A stretch of DNA of 64,000 bases from Pectinatus sottacetonis (GCF_015732155.1 NZ_WIQK01000001.1:1560001-1624000), one strand, 5' to 3'; shown: positions 1 to 8,525, counted from the first letter of the stretch. Numbers and translations: made by a program. Notes: generated from the sequence alone by a model not told the origin.

Positions 1-68
1 CCAATATTAGACAGGCATTATCTATGTATATTTTCATTTTTACGTTATATTAAATAAAGATGAAATGT

Positions 69-1019
69 TTATTTACAACCGGCAATAGCTTTTTTTACGC
101 TGTCGGCAGAATCCATAAGCATTTTAGTTTCTTCTTTGGTTAATTTAACTTCAAAGGATTTTACAACGCCTTCGCCACAAAGCATACGAGGTATACTAAG
201 AGCAACATCATGCAAACCGTATTCGCCTTCAAATACGGCAGACATAGGTAAGATAGTATGTTCATCATATAAAATGGCTTTTATAAAACGGCAGGCTACC
301 ATCGAAATCCCTGTATTCGTCCATCCTTTAAGATTGATTATATCATATGCTACTTGTACAATTTCATCTTCAATAGCCTTGCGGCTGATTTTTTGTGAGA
401 AATTGAAACACTCATCTAAGTGTTCAAGTGGCATCCCTGCTATATTTACAGTACTCCAGGCAGTAAATGCAGTATTTCCATGTTCGCCTAAGATATAACC
501 ATGAATATTTTTGGGATCAACACGATAATGATTAGCTAAAGCACGGCGGAAACGGAACGTTTCCAGCATTGTCCCAGTACCGACAATTCTTTCACGCGGA
601 TAATCAAAATGAGTTGAAATATAATAAGTAGCTACATCAAGCGGATTAGTTATAGCAATTATCATAGCTTCTTTTGTATATTTTGTTATTTCAGACATAA
701 TACTGCCCATAATTTTAGTGTTGGTCTTTGCTAAAATTAAACGATCAGGCTTTTCGCCAGGTTTTATACTGGGACCTGCTGTAATAATTATAATACCCGC
801 ATCTTTGCAGTCGGCATATGTACCTGAATGCACATTAATATTTGTGCTGTAGATACATGATGTTGCATGACTAGCGTCAAGTGCTTCACCTTTTGCTTTA
901 TCTGTATTGATGTCGATTAAAGCAATTTCTGAGGCTAATTGAAAGTCGGTGACTTTGTTCAATATTGCGGAACCTACATTACTGGCTCCAATGATTACGA
1001 TTTTTCCTTTGTTTACCAT
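69..1019 (-). CDS. L-lactate/malate dehydrogenase-family 2-hydroxyacid dehydrogenase
   Basis: A 316-residue NAD-dependent dehydrogenase of the LDH/MDH superfamily, which interconverts 2-oxo and 2-hydroxy acids in the cytoplasm. The Rossmann motif IGASNVG lies at residues 10-16, the catalytic His in GEHGN is H180, and the substrate-binding Arg is R156. Two positions depart from classical LDH. The specificity residue (Gln102 in LDH, Arg in MDH) is Ile85, in a loop two residues longer than usual. The Asp168 equivalent is Glu153 (motif MLETFRF). The true substrate is therefore open: lactate, or a bulkier 2-hydroxyacid such as 2-hydroxyisocaproate. An RBS GGGAGGAG sits 9-10 nt before the ATG, and the leader holds a cobalamin riboswitch. 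Family assignment is firm; substrate is not. Confidence 0.85.
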   Translation of the reverse strand: MVNKGKIVIIGASNVGSAILNKVTDFQLASEIALIDINTDKAKGEALDASHATSCIYSTNINVHSGTYADCKDAGIIIITAGPSIKPGEKPDRLILAKTNTKIMGSIMSEITKYTKEAMIIAITNPLDVATYYISTHFDYPRERIVGTGTMLETFRFRRALANHYRVDPKNIHGYILGEHGNTAFTAWSTVNIAGMPLEHLDECFNFSQKISRKAIEDEIVQVAYDIINLKGWTNTGISMVACRFIKAILYDEHTILPMSAVFEGEYGLHDVALSIPRMLCGEGVVKSFEVKLTKEETKMLMDSADSVKKAIAGCK

Positions 1020-1080
1020 AAAAAAATTCTCCTCCCTATCACTCGTAGGTGCGTCGCATAAATATTTACGACATGGTGAT

Positions 1081-1240
1081 TGCTGAACAGGCAGTTCTTC
1101 TGGCTCTGCTTCATTATAAATTACGCCTTCTCAAGACTCACACTATCTCAATGGACAAATGTAATTTACTCTGCATCACAGCTGCGGGACAGCTCCGGTT
1201 TTTAACGGATTCTCTATTAAGTGGATAACACCTGTTCCTT
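1081..1240 (-). promoter_or_regulatory. Cobalamin (AdoCbl) riboswitch in the leader of the dehydrogenase gene
   Basis: Read on the minus strand, the leader has the conserved cobalamin-aptamer blocks in order: an ACAGGTG box, an AATAGAGAATCC box, the CCGGAGCTGTCCCGCAGCTGTGA core, and the B12 box GCCAGAAGAACTGCC. The closing P1 stem is perfect: GAACAGG (complement of 1231-1237) pairs with CCTGTTC (complement of 1085-1091). About 60 nt separate the aptamer from the RBS of the 69-1019 gene, enough for an expression platform; a GTCG...CGAC hairpin lies in that interval. In this class ligand binding normally turns expression off, so the gene is expected to rise when B12 is low. Confidence 0.9.
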
Positions 1241-1624
1241 TAACGGTAGATAAACTAAACTTATAGTTTAACCCTTTTAAAATATATTATATTTAATTGC
1301 TGGTCAAATATAAAAATTTCATTTATCATTGTTGCACATAGTGATTAAATTGTCAAGATAGCAGACTAGGCATTACATTGTTATTAGAATAATAAAAATT
1401 ATTTATTATTCTAATAACAATGTAATAAATATATAAATGTTTTTGTGTAGTGAGATAATTCATAATCATATGTAATTATGTAAAAAATAGTAAGCATAGT
1501 TTATGACAAAATAATTTAAATATTGCTTAAAAAGTAAAAAATGGTGTAGAATAAAAATATCTGTTAAGGAAGCATTTTATAATTGTTTTATATAGTAAAA
1601 TCTATACGGCATGGAGAAAAAATA
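1241..1624. other. AT-rich intergenic region between divergent genes
   Basis: This stretch must hold the promoter for the riboswitch-controlled gene on the minus strand and the promoter for the ECF ATPase on the plus strand. It contains a long A/T palindrome around 1376-1428 (ATTGTTATTAGAATAATAA... and its complement), which can form a hairpin. No open reading frame of note is visible. Confidence 0.5.
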
Positions 1625-2455
1625 ATGCAAGGAATAGAAGTAAAAAACTTAATATATAGTTATACTGGGGCAGATAACCAGAAGAAAAAAGCTTTGGATA
1701 AGATAAATTTGACTATAAGTAAAGGTGAGTTTATCGCAATTATTGGTATGAATGGCTCAGGAAAATCAACTCTTGCTCGCCAGTTTAATGGGTTGCTACT
1801 TCCAGATGAGGGAAGCTGTATTGTTGATGGGATAAATACAAAAGATGAGAAAACTATTTGGCAGGTAAGGCAAAAGGTAGGAATGGTTTTTCAAAATCCA
1901 GATAATCAGATAATTGCCGCGATTGTTGAGGATGATGTTGCTTTTGGACCGGAGAATTTGGGGATAATGCCTGAGGAAATAAGAAAACGAGTCACTGAAA
2001 GTTTAAAGGTCGTGGCAATGGAACAAAAACGAAAATTTGCGCCGCATCTTTTATCAGGCGGGCAGAAACAATTAATAGCTATAGCTGGTGTACTGGCTAT
2101 GCGGACAGACTATCTGGTATTGGATGAACCGACAGCGATGCTTGATCCTTTAGGGCGACAGGCTGTTATAGAAACAGTACATAAAATACATAGGGAATAT
2201 GGTATAACCATAATTTTAATAACGCATTTTATGGATGAAGCTGTCAGTGCGGGCCGGATAATAATTATGCATGAAGGAAGAATTGCTGCCAATGGAACAC
2301 CTGGGGAAATATTTAATAATCCTGAAAAAATAAAAAAAATGGGACTGGATTTGCCATTAGCATCTCAAATAGCAGGTAATCTGCGAAGAAAAAAACTACC
2401 ATTATCAGAAAATATTTATCAAGATAGAGATTTAATAGAAGCTTTAAAAAAATGA
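1625..2455 (+). CDS. ecfA: Energy-coupling factor (ECF) transporter ATPase, EcfA type
   Basis: ATP-binding subunit that drives ECF vitamin or metal importers. Walker A (GMNGSGKST), the Q-loop region FQNPDNQIIAAIVEDDVAFG with the extended DDVAFGPENLG signature of ECF ATPases, the ABC signature LSGGQ, Walker B LVLDEPT and the H-loop THFMDEA are all visible. I start at the ATG at 1625, preceded by GGAG at 8 nt; an upstream TTG at 1583 would add 14 atypical residues. EcfA normally works as a pair with a second ATPase and EcfT. Neither is adjacent here, and a terminator follows at once, so this is an orphan or the rest of the operon has moved. BioY at 36.5 kb is a possible S-component client. Confidence 0.88.
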   Translation: MQGIEVKNLIYSYTGADNQKKKALDKINLTISKGEFIAIIGMNGSGKSTLARQFNGLLLPDEGSCIVDGINTKDEKTIWQVRQKVGMVFQNPDNQIIAAIVEDDVAFGPENLGIMPEEIRKRVTESLKVVAMEQKRKFAPHLLSGGQKQLIAIAGVLAMRTDYLVLDEPTAMLDPLGRQAVIETVHKIHREYGITIILITHFMDEAVSAGRIIIMHEGRIAANGTPGEIFNNPEKIKKMGLDLPLASQIAGNLRRKKLPLSENIYQDRDLIEALKK

Positions 2456-2489
2456 AATAGTTAAAAAGAAATATTTATTATTGCATTAA

Positions 2490-2546
2490 AAATGCCCTCC
2501 CGTAAATTGAAATTAAAATCTAACTTAATGGGAAGGCATTTTTTAT
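2490..2546 (+). terminator. Rho-independent terminator after ecfA
   Basis: AAATGCCCTCCC pairs with GGGAAGGCATTT (one G-T pair) across a ~28-nt loop and runs into a T-rich tract. It ends the ecfA transcript just before the group I intron sequence. Confidence 0.7.
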
Positions 2547-2566
2547 TTTATTGATTGCAATTTGAT

Positions 2567-2951
2567 TAAATGGGAACCGCACACTCGTGACATTAGTCTG
2601 AGTTAGGCGACCGAATTAGTCAGTATGTATAGAAATATGCATATAGAGATTGGTACAAGACCAGTACAATACTGCCTTAAATGCTGGAAACTCATAGCCA
2701 CAACGCTAAGATGAAACAAGCTCAAACGTGACGGCTGCGAAAGTAAAAAAATATGCTGTATGGTGCAAGGTTAAACCCTAAACACTAGAAAATGGACAAT
2801 CAGCAGGAAAGCTCTGAACAGGAGAATCCCCAACGACTATTTTTCTTGAGGGAAGTACAGCCTAGCGGCTGGAAGTGGGCAGACCTTAACGGATAATGCC
2901 AAAGGACAAGATATAGTCTGTGCTTTATGGAAACATAAAGGAGTTCATAAT
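2567..2951 (+). ncRNA. Group I intron-like RNA (IStron-related), without ORF
   Basis: The conserved group I core is visible: a P-like block ATGCTGGAAAC, a Q-like block AATCAGCAGG (TGCTG pairs with CAGCA, as in P4), an R-like block CCCCAACGACTA, and the diagnostic S block AAGATATAGTC. GACTA at 2835-2839 pairs with TAGTC at 2914-2918 to form P7. A P9 hairpin CTTTATG-GAAA-CATAAAG follows at 2923-2940. The left side abuts TTGAT at 2562-2566, the target motif known for the C. difficile IStron CdISt1. The last 87 bp (2864-2950) recur at 55272-55358 beside a tnpB gene with one mismatch. No transposase or right end is present here, so it is a stripped or truncated IStron. Exact splice sites are not resolved. 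Confidence 0.75.
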
Positions 2952-2970
2952 AATAATTTTAGTAACCATA

Positions 2971-3780
2971 TTATAGAAACGGAATAATTTCTTTTACAGA
3001 ATCAAAAATAAGATGAGGTTTTATTGAAGAGGTTTCCACATCTTCTAATTTTGTTTCGCCGCTTAACACAAGCATACTGTAAAGACCATTATTGACACCG
3101 GCAGCTACGTCGGTATAAAGCCGGTCACCGACCATCATTACTTTATCGCCAGTAGTGTTTAGCCGGGCTAGCATATATTTTATAATATCAGGATTAGGTT
3201 TACCTATAATACGATCGGGATAGCGAAAAGCTGAAGCTTTGATAAATGCGGCAATTGCACCAGAATCGGGAATAAATCCGGTTTTGGTAGGGCAATTATA
3301 ATCTGGATGGGTAGAGATATACGGCAGCCCAGCACGTACAAAATCACAAACTTTACACATTTTATTATAATCTAAGCTTGTATCAAAGGCTGTAACAACT
3401 ATATCAGGTTTTTCTTCATCTAAAATTAGGCCTTCTTCAAGAAATTCTTTTTTCAGTAAAGCATTACCTAAAAGAAAAATTTTTTTATTAGGGTAAGTTT
3501 GTTTTAAATAATAAATAGTTGCTTGCCCTGAAGTTATTATTTGGTTTACATCAATATCAAGTCCCATTTTATGAAGTTTATCGACATAATTTTGTGAACT
3601 TTTGGAAGAATTATTGGTCAGAAAAATAAATTTCCGGCCTGACGATTCTACTTTGTGTAAAAATTCTTTTGCACCATTTATCCATGTTTCGTCGAGGTAA
3701 ATAGTGCCGTCCATGTCAAGAGAAAAAAAATCTATAGTTTTTATTATGTTACTTTTATCTTTGTTTACTTTTGAAATCAT
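2971..3780 (-). CDS. NagD-like HAD-IIA family phosphatase
   Basis: A 269-residue HAD-superfamily sugar/nucleotide phosphatase of subfamily IIA (NagD/AraL type). Motif I is SLDMDGTIYLD near residue 20, motif II is FLTNNSSKS, the conserved GKPNP follows, and motif III/IV is MVGDRLYTDVAAG near residue 215. The substrate cannot be read from the sequence. RBS AGAGGTG precedes the ATG. The gene is monocistronic, and its 3' end lies only ~20 bp from the group I intron copy on the opposite strand. Confidence 0.85.
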   Translation of the reverse strand: MISKVNKDKSNIIKTIDFFSLDMDGTIYLDETWINGAKEFLHKVESSGRKFIFLTNNSSKSSQNYVDKLHKMGLDIDVNQIITSGQATIYYLKQTYPNKKIFLLGNALLKKEFLEEGLILDEEKPDIVVTAFDTSLDYNKMCKVCDFVRAGLPYISTHPDYNCPTKTGFIPDSGAIAAFIKASAFRYPDRIIGKPNPDIIKYMLARLNTTGDKVMMVGDRLYTDVAAGVNNGLYSMLVLSGETKLEDVETSSIKPHLIFDSVKEIIPFL

Positions 3781-4212
3781 TTATTTACACCTCTTTTTGT
3801 TTTTGTATTAATTAATAGTATAATCAATAAACAGGTTAAATGTCAAAGAATTATTAAAAAAACAAGTATTATTTTAAATTTATTTACAATAATTTAGAAA
3901 AAAACTCATCAATAAAGGAATAATAAAAAAGATATATATTATAAAAAAATAAATAAAAAATAATTTTTACTAATTATGAATATTAAATAAAATACAATAA
4001 CATAAAAAATAATTAAATATAACAATAAATAATTATTTTTTAGCAAAATACTTGATTTTTAGAAAAAATTTGCTATAATGAAATTTATTCAGAGGTAATA
4101 AAATATAAACATAAATAAACGATAAGAACAGTATAATTGTTAAAAATATTCTGATTTTATCAATTATACTATGAGTTGAAGATTAAGTACTGAGTAAAGA
4201 AAGGATAATGTT
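3781..4212 (+). promoter_or_regulatory. AT-rich intergenic region with promoter for the sorbitol-PTS operon
   Basis: A 430-bp gap. A credible sigma-70 type promoter is TTGATT at 4052-4057 and TATAAT at 4074-4079 with a 16-bp spacer, giving a ~130-nt untranslated leader before the dehydrogenase gene at 4213. The rest is A/T-rich with no gene visible. Confidence 0.55.
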
Positions 4213-5583
4213 ATGAAGTTAACACCAAAGGTAGTAAAAAAAATGAAGATTAATGAATTTATTGGAAAAAAGTTTTCCTGTGAGTGTGGTCGAGAACATT
4301 ATATGGATATGAATGCAATAGTTATAGAAAATGGTGCAATAAATAAAATAATTGATGTAATAAACAAATATGGCAGTAAATATCCATTAATTATAGCTGA
4401 TTCTAATACATATAAAGTTGCGGGAGAAATGCTTGAATCGTTGCTTGATAGTGAAAATATTGCACATAAGGAAGTTATCTATCAAACGAAGTGTTCTTTG
4501 GTTCCTGATGAGGAAGCCATGGGAAAATTGATTTTAGCAGTGGGAGATAATACAGATTTGCTGATAGCAGTGGGATCTGGCGTATTAAACGATCTCACTA
4601 AATATATAAGCAGGCGTACAGGATTAAAGGCTGTTATTATTGCAACTGCACCATCGATGGATGGGTTTGTATCGGATACATCAGCGCTGACCATTGATAA
4701 TTTGAAAACAAGTGTGTCGTGTGAGCTGCCAAAAGTTGTTTTAGGTGATGTAGATATATTGAAACAAGCACCAGAACGAATGATACTTGCTGGATTAGGC
4801 GATATGATAGGAAAGTATTCGGCACTTACTGATTGGAAATTAAGTGAAATTATAAACAACGAATATTATTGTGCGACAACAGCAACAATTTCTGCTGAGG
4901 CAATTCAAAAATGTGTTGATAATATTAACGGGGTAAAAAAGCGTTCAGATGCAGCTATTGCCAATATAATGGATGGGCTGATACGTACAGGAATTGCTAT
5001 GAGCTATGTAAATAATTCTCGGCCGGCATCTGGCTGCGAACACCATTTATCGCATTATTGGGAAATGATGTTTTTATTTCAGGGAAAAGAAGCGCTTCTT
5101 CATGGAACTAAGGTAGGGATTACAAGTATATTGGCAGGAAAGATCTATGAAACTTTTGCACAAGAAAAAGTTGATTTTACAGCAGCAATAAGGAAGGCAA
5201 GGAATTTTGATGCATCCAAATGGGAAGATAATATAAAGCAATTTTATGGTAAAGCGGCAGCGGGTATATTAAAAGCAGCAGCCACAGATAACAGAAATTG
5301 TATTGAAAAGCGACTGGAACGAATAGAAACAATAAGGACAAATTTTACTGAGATTACAAAATTAGCCAAGACAGCCAAGACAGCTTCTTTTATTGAAAAT
5401 ATAATGAAATGTGCTGGGGCACCGCTTCGTCCGCAAGATGTTGGCGTTGATGAAACAACCGTTCATAATAGTATGCTTATGGCTAAGGAAGTGCGTCAGC
5501 GCTATACTATTTTAAATATGCTTTCTGATTTGGGATTGACAGAAAAATATACAGAAATTATTGATGATTTTATCAAAAAATAA
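4213..5583 (+). CDS. AraM/EgsA-like polyol-phosphate (glycerol-1-phosphate) dehydrogenase
   Basis: A 456-residue member of the sn-glycerol-1-phosphate dehydrogenase (AraM/EgsA) branch of the iron-containing alcohol dehydrogenase superfamily. The NAD-binding segment LLIAVGSGVLNDLTKY and TAPSMDGFVSDTS lie near residues 115-160. Likely metal ligands are the Asp of LGDMIGK, a His in GCEHHLSHYWE and the His of LHGTKVG. RBS AAAGGA precedes the ATG at 4213. It opens a gutM-srlA-srlE-srlB operon that lacks the usual SDR-type sorbitol-6-phosphate dehydrogenase SrlD. I infer that it may oxidise the imported polyol phosphate. Family is confident; that role is inference. Confidence 0.8.
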   Translation: MKLTPKVVKKMKINEFIGKKFSCECGREHYMDMNAIVIENGAINKIIDVINKYGSKYPLIIADSNTYKVAGEMLESLLDSENIAHKEVIYQTKCSLVPDEEAMGKLILAVGDNTDLLIAVGSGVLNDLTKYISRRTGLKAVIIATAPSMDGFVSDTSALTIDNLKTSVSCELPKVVLGDVDILKQAPERMILAGLGDMIGKYSALTDWKLSEIINNEYYCATTATISAEAIQKCVDNINGVKKRSDAAIANIMDGLIRTGIAMSYVNNSRPASGCEHHLSHYWEMMFLFQGKEALLHGTKVGITSILAGKIYETFAQEKVDFTAAIRKARNFDASKWEDNIKQFYGKAAAGILKAAATDNRNCIEKRLERIETIRTNFTEITKLAKTAKTASFIENIMKCAGAPLRPQDVGVDETTVHNSMLMAKEVRQRYTILNMLSDLGLTEKYTEIIDDFIKK

Positions 5584-5609
5584 TATAAAACAAAACAATA
5601 ATTTTATAA

Positions 5610-5698
5610 GGGACTGTGACATAAACTATTGGCTGCATAAAAATGCAGTAGTTTGCTGTTGAATGTGGATTGGAAAAACGTTTAGGTACGGCAGTCCC
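5610..5698 (+). repeat. Dispersed hairpin repeat, copy A (GGGACTGT...GCAGTCCC)
   Basis: Ends are GGGACTGTGACATAAA and TTTAGGTACGGCAGTCCC, with an internal hairpin CTGCAT-AAAA-ATGCAG. Similar ends occur at 25334-25381, 46116-46213 and 50107-50181. It separates the dehydrogenase from gutM. Confidence 0.5.
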
Positions 5699-5713
5699 AA
5701 AAGGATGGTTATT

Positions 5714-6079
5714 ATGGAAAAAATATTATTTCTGGCATTTGTTTTATATGTAGTACAATGTTTTTTTATGTATCTGCAGATGAAGCACTTTAAAAGTATT
5801 GTTAAGGATTTTATGACAAAAGGACATGTAGGTATAGGTGAAAGAAAAAGCAAGTTTTCTGCTGGAAATGTAGTGGTATTAGTTAGTGACGATAACGGCA
5901 TGATCCTTGAAGCAAAACAGATGAAGGGACGTACTTTATTGGCACGATTTAAGAGTATGGGAGTATGGAAGGGAAAAAATATAAATTTTTTAAAGCAAAC
6001 AGCGTTAAAAGAAAAAAAGCAGAACAAAGCTTTATTGCAAGCAATAGATAGTATTGTGGTAAAAAAAGATCTTGTGTAA
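5714..6079 (+). CDS. gutM: GutM-type glucitol operon activator
   Basis: A 121-residue protein with an N-terminal membrane segment (residues ~3-22) and the GutM/SrlM motif KFSAGNVVVLVSDDNGMILEAKQM. In enterobacteria GutM activates the sorbitol operon together with the GutR repressor. I start at the ATG at 5714 (AAAGGA at 8 nt); the upstream in-frame codons lie in the hairpin repeat. It sits between the polyol-phosphate dehydrogenase and the PTS genes, as expected for a sorbitol operon, although no gutR is present in the window. Confidence 0.8.
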   Translation: MEKILFLAFVLYVVQCFFMYLQMKHFKSIVKDFMTKGHVGIGERKSKFSAGNVVVLVSDDNGMILEAKQMKGRTLLARFKSMGVWKGKNINFLKQTALKEKKQNKALLQAIDSIVVKKDLV

Positions 6080-6278
6080 TGTTTTCGGATAAATAGTTAG
6101 AAAATTTATAATACTTATGTTTATTTTAGAAAATATTAATACAAATGGTAGATATATTATTTGTAATTGACGTAATTTTGCGTTTATTTATTTAATAAAT
6201 TTTATATATGACAAATATGAAAGGAGTATAAATCTAGAGCAGTAAAGTGGAATTTTTTATAATTGAGGAGGAAAAAAA

Positions 6279-6816
6279 ATGGGAATTATGCAGCATTTGG
6301 GATTTTTGGCAGCAGGTTTTATTGGCTTATTTCAAGAAGGAGGAAAAAGCTTTGTTGGTATGGTAACAGGCATGTTGCCTACATTGATAGCATTGATTAC
6401 GGCTATTAATGCGTTTATTCATATCATGGGGCAGAAACGTATTAATAAATTAGCACAGCTTACCAGTAGGAACATAATATTACGCTATACAGTATTTAAT
6501 ATAATTTCCATGCTTTTTTTTGGGAAATCCAATGGCTTATACCATGGGGCGTTTTCTTCCAGAAAAATATAAACCGGCTTTCATGGATTCCTGTATAACT
6601 TTTTGTCATCCTATAACAGGGCTTTTTCCTAATGCAAATCCGGCGGAACTTTTTGTCTGGCTGGGAATAGCTAACGGCGTTATGCAGTTAGGACTGCCAA
6701 CTAGTGAATTAGCAGTACGCTACTTTCTGGCAGGCGTAATTGTAATACTTATAAGAGGAATAATAACGGAAAAGATAACTTTGTATATGATGAAAAAAAA
6801 GGGCGTAGAACTTTAA
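6279..6816 (+). pseudogene. srlA: Sorbitol PTS EIIC (SrlA), frame disrupted at a T8 tract
   Basis: Membrane EIIC2-type subunit of the glucitol/sorbitol PTS. The 5' part (MGIMQHLGFL..., with GLFQEGGKSFVGMVTG) and the 3' part (GNPMAYTMGRFLPEKYKPAF..., NPAELFVWLGIANG) together cover SrlA of normal length (~178 residues) but lie in different frames. The break is in a run of eight T at 6514-6521; with seven T the reading becomes MLFLGNPMAY, in line with the family. As written, translation stops at 6572. This could be a real mutation, a slippery tract, or an assembly error. RBS GGAGG precedes the ATG, and srlE follows by 22 bp. Confidence 0.8.
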
Positions 6817-6838
6817 TTGTTGATGGGAGGAAAAAAGC

Positions 6839-7816
6839 ATGGCGAATGCAGTTAAAATAGAAAAAGGGCCTAATGGCTTTGGTGGGCCTCTTACAGTTAA
6901 ATTGACTGGGAAGCGTGATAAAGTCGTATATATAACGGGAGGTGAAAAACCGGCGATTGCCGAAAAAATAGCTCAAATACTGGGAGCAGAATTAGTTGAT
7001 GGTTTTAATCATGGGGTACCAGATGAAGAAATAGCAGTAGCAATTGTTGATTGTGGTGGTACGCTACGCTGTGGGATTTATCCTAAAAAAGGAATACCTA
7101 CAGTAAATTTGACGCCTGTGGGAAAGTCAGGTCCGTTAGCGGCGTTTATTAATGAATCAATATATGTATCTGATGTAAAACCTGAGGGAATAAGTACAGT
7201 CAGTGCAGATGGAGTGATCTCAGACGTTCCTGCGCCGGAATTGAAGCAAACTGCTAAACTTGAAAATATTTCGACAAAAAAGGAAAAGGGAAATATATTA
7301 ATGCGTTTTGGGAAGGCCGCTGGTGGTGTTATTCAGATTTTTTTCCAGGCAGGGCGCGATACTATTGACATGGTGGTAAAAACGATTTTACCATTTATGG
7401 CTTTTGTCAGTATGATCGTTGGTCTTATTATGGGATCAGGATTAGGTGATTTTATTGCGGCGCATTTATCTCCATATGCTGGATCATTACCGGGCCTATT
7501 TATTATATCGGTTGTTTGTTCTTTACCATTCTTGTCACCTATATTAGGTCCGGGAGCTGTTATTGCTCAGGTAATTGGAGTTTTAATAGGGACACAAATA
7601 GGTGCGGGAGCAATTTCACCTGAATTTGCGCTTCCGGCACTATTTGCCATAGATTCGCAGGTTGGCTGTGATTTTATGCCTGTGGGGTTGAGCCTTATGG
7701 AAGCAAAACCAGAAACAGTTGATATAGGTGTACCAGCGATATTGATGTCACGCCAGTTGGGCGGGCCTATAGGTGTTATTGTTGCCTATTTTGTTGGGAT
7801 AGGATTATTTAGCTGA
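6839..7816 (+). CDS. srlE: Sorbitol PTS EIIBC component
   Basis: A 325-residue glucitol/sorbitol-specific EIIB with a membrane domain. The phosphocysteine is probably in [12 protein letters not shown] near residue 72. A linker around residues 140-160 leads into a hydrophobic C-terminal half with several membrane helices ([24 protein letters not shown] and following). It phosphorylates the incoming polyol using phosphate from SrlB. RBS GGGAGG lies 9 nt before the ATG. Length matches enterobacterial SrlE (~319). Confidence 0.9.
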   Translation: MANAVKIEKGPNGFGGPLTVKLTGKRDKVVYITGGEKPAIAEKIAQILGAELVDGFNHGVPDEEIAVAIVDCGGTLRCGIYPKKGIPTVNLTPVGKSGPLAAFINESIYVSDVKPEGISTVSADGVISDVPAPELKQTAKLENISTKKEKGNILMRFGKAAGGVIQIFFQAGRDTIDMVVKTILPFMAFVSMIVGLIMGSGLGDFIAAHLSPYAGSLPGLFIISVVCSLPFLSPILGPGAVIAQVIGVLIGTQIGAGAISPEFALPALFAIDSQVGCDFMPVGLSLMEAKPETVDIGVPAILMSRQLGGPIGVIVAYFVGIGLFS

Positions 7817-7974
7817 GTGTATATGTAGGATAGAGATAATTTGTATTGTGTCGGTAAAATTTTTATATTTTCGAGAAAATGCTATGTGAATATTTTCTTT
7901 AATAAAATGTAATATCTAGGGTATAGGTGCTAATTGGCACAATACGGAAGTAATATGTTTTGGGAGTGATTTAG

Positions 7975-8328
7975 TTGAAATATAGTGTAAAAATAACTAA
8001 TGTAGGGTCAATGGCTAATGATTTGCTTTCAGCAGGAGATATGATTATATTTGAGCAGTGCGAAATGGAAGCTTTGGCTGAGGTATGTTTTATGCATACT
8101 AAAGGTATTTTAAATACTGATATAGTTATTGGCGATAAAGTATTAATAGGTAGCAGTGCTTATATAATAGCAGCAGTAGGAAATGAAGCACAACATACTT
8201 TAAAGACATTGGGACACTGTACTTTTAAATTTACCGATGATATGAAACCACAGCTGCCAGGACATATCAACCTTAAGGGGAATGGTTTACCGGCACCAAA
8301 GATTGGCGATATTATTTCTATTGAATGA
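7975..8328 (+). CDS. srlB: Sorbitol PTS EIIA component
   Basis: A 117-residue cytoplasmic EIIA of the glucitol family. The likely phosphorylated His lies in EVCFMHTKG near residue 42, as in E. coli SrlB (CFIHCHG). It starts on TTG at 7975 with RBS GGGAGTGA at 7962-7969. A 158-bp gap separates it from srlE, but strand and function place it in the same operon. A strong terminator follows at 8465. Confidence 0.88.
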   Translation: MKYSVKITNVGSMANDLLSAGDMIIFEQCEMEALAEVCFMHTKGILNTDIVIGDKVLIGSSAYIIAAVGNEAQHTLKTLGHCTFKFTDDMKPQLPGHINLKGNGLPAPKIGDIISIE

Positions 8329-8464
8329 TAAATATATTCTGCTAGGGTGTAAAGTTGTTATTTCTATATCATAACAGAATATTAATGTTCAAGCGGCGAA
8401 TGTATGCAAAAAAATAGTTTTTTCTATGCTGAAGGTTATTGTTGTTAAATAATAGTGTACTATA

Positions 8465-8510
8465 AACAATGCTCCTCTAAAAACAAGTTTGTTTTTAGAG
8501 GAGCATTGTT
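8465..8510. terminator. Bidirectional terminator between srlB and the HAD hydrolase
   Basis: A perfect 20-bp stem (AACAATGCTCCTCTAAAAAC and its complement) with a 6-nt loop. It lies between convergent genes and has A/T tracts within the stem. Confidence 0.8.
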
Positions 8511-8525
8511 TACGTTTATAAATAG

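Noticed and set aside
5626-6027. Long minus-strand open frame opposite gutM
   Set aside because: Antisense to a well-supported family gene and across a repeat; no RBS or homology-like pattern.
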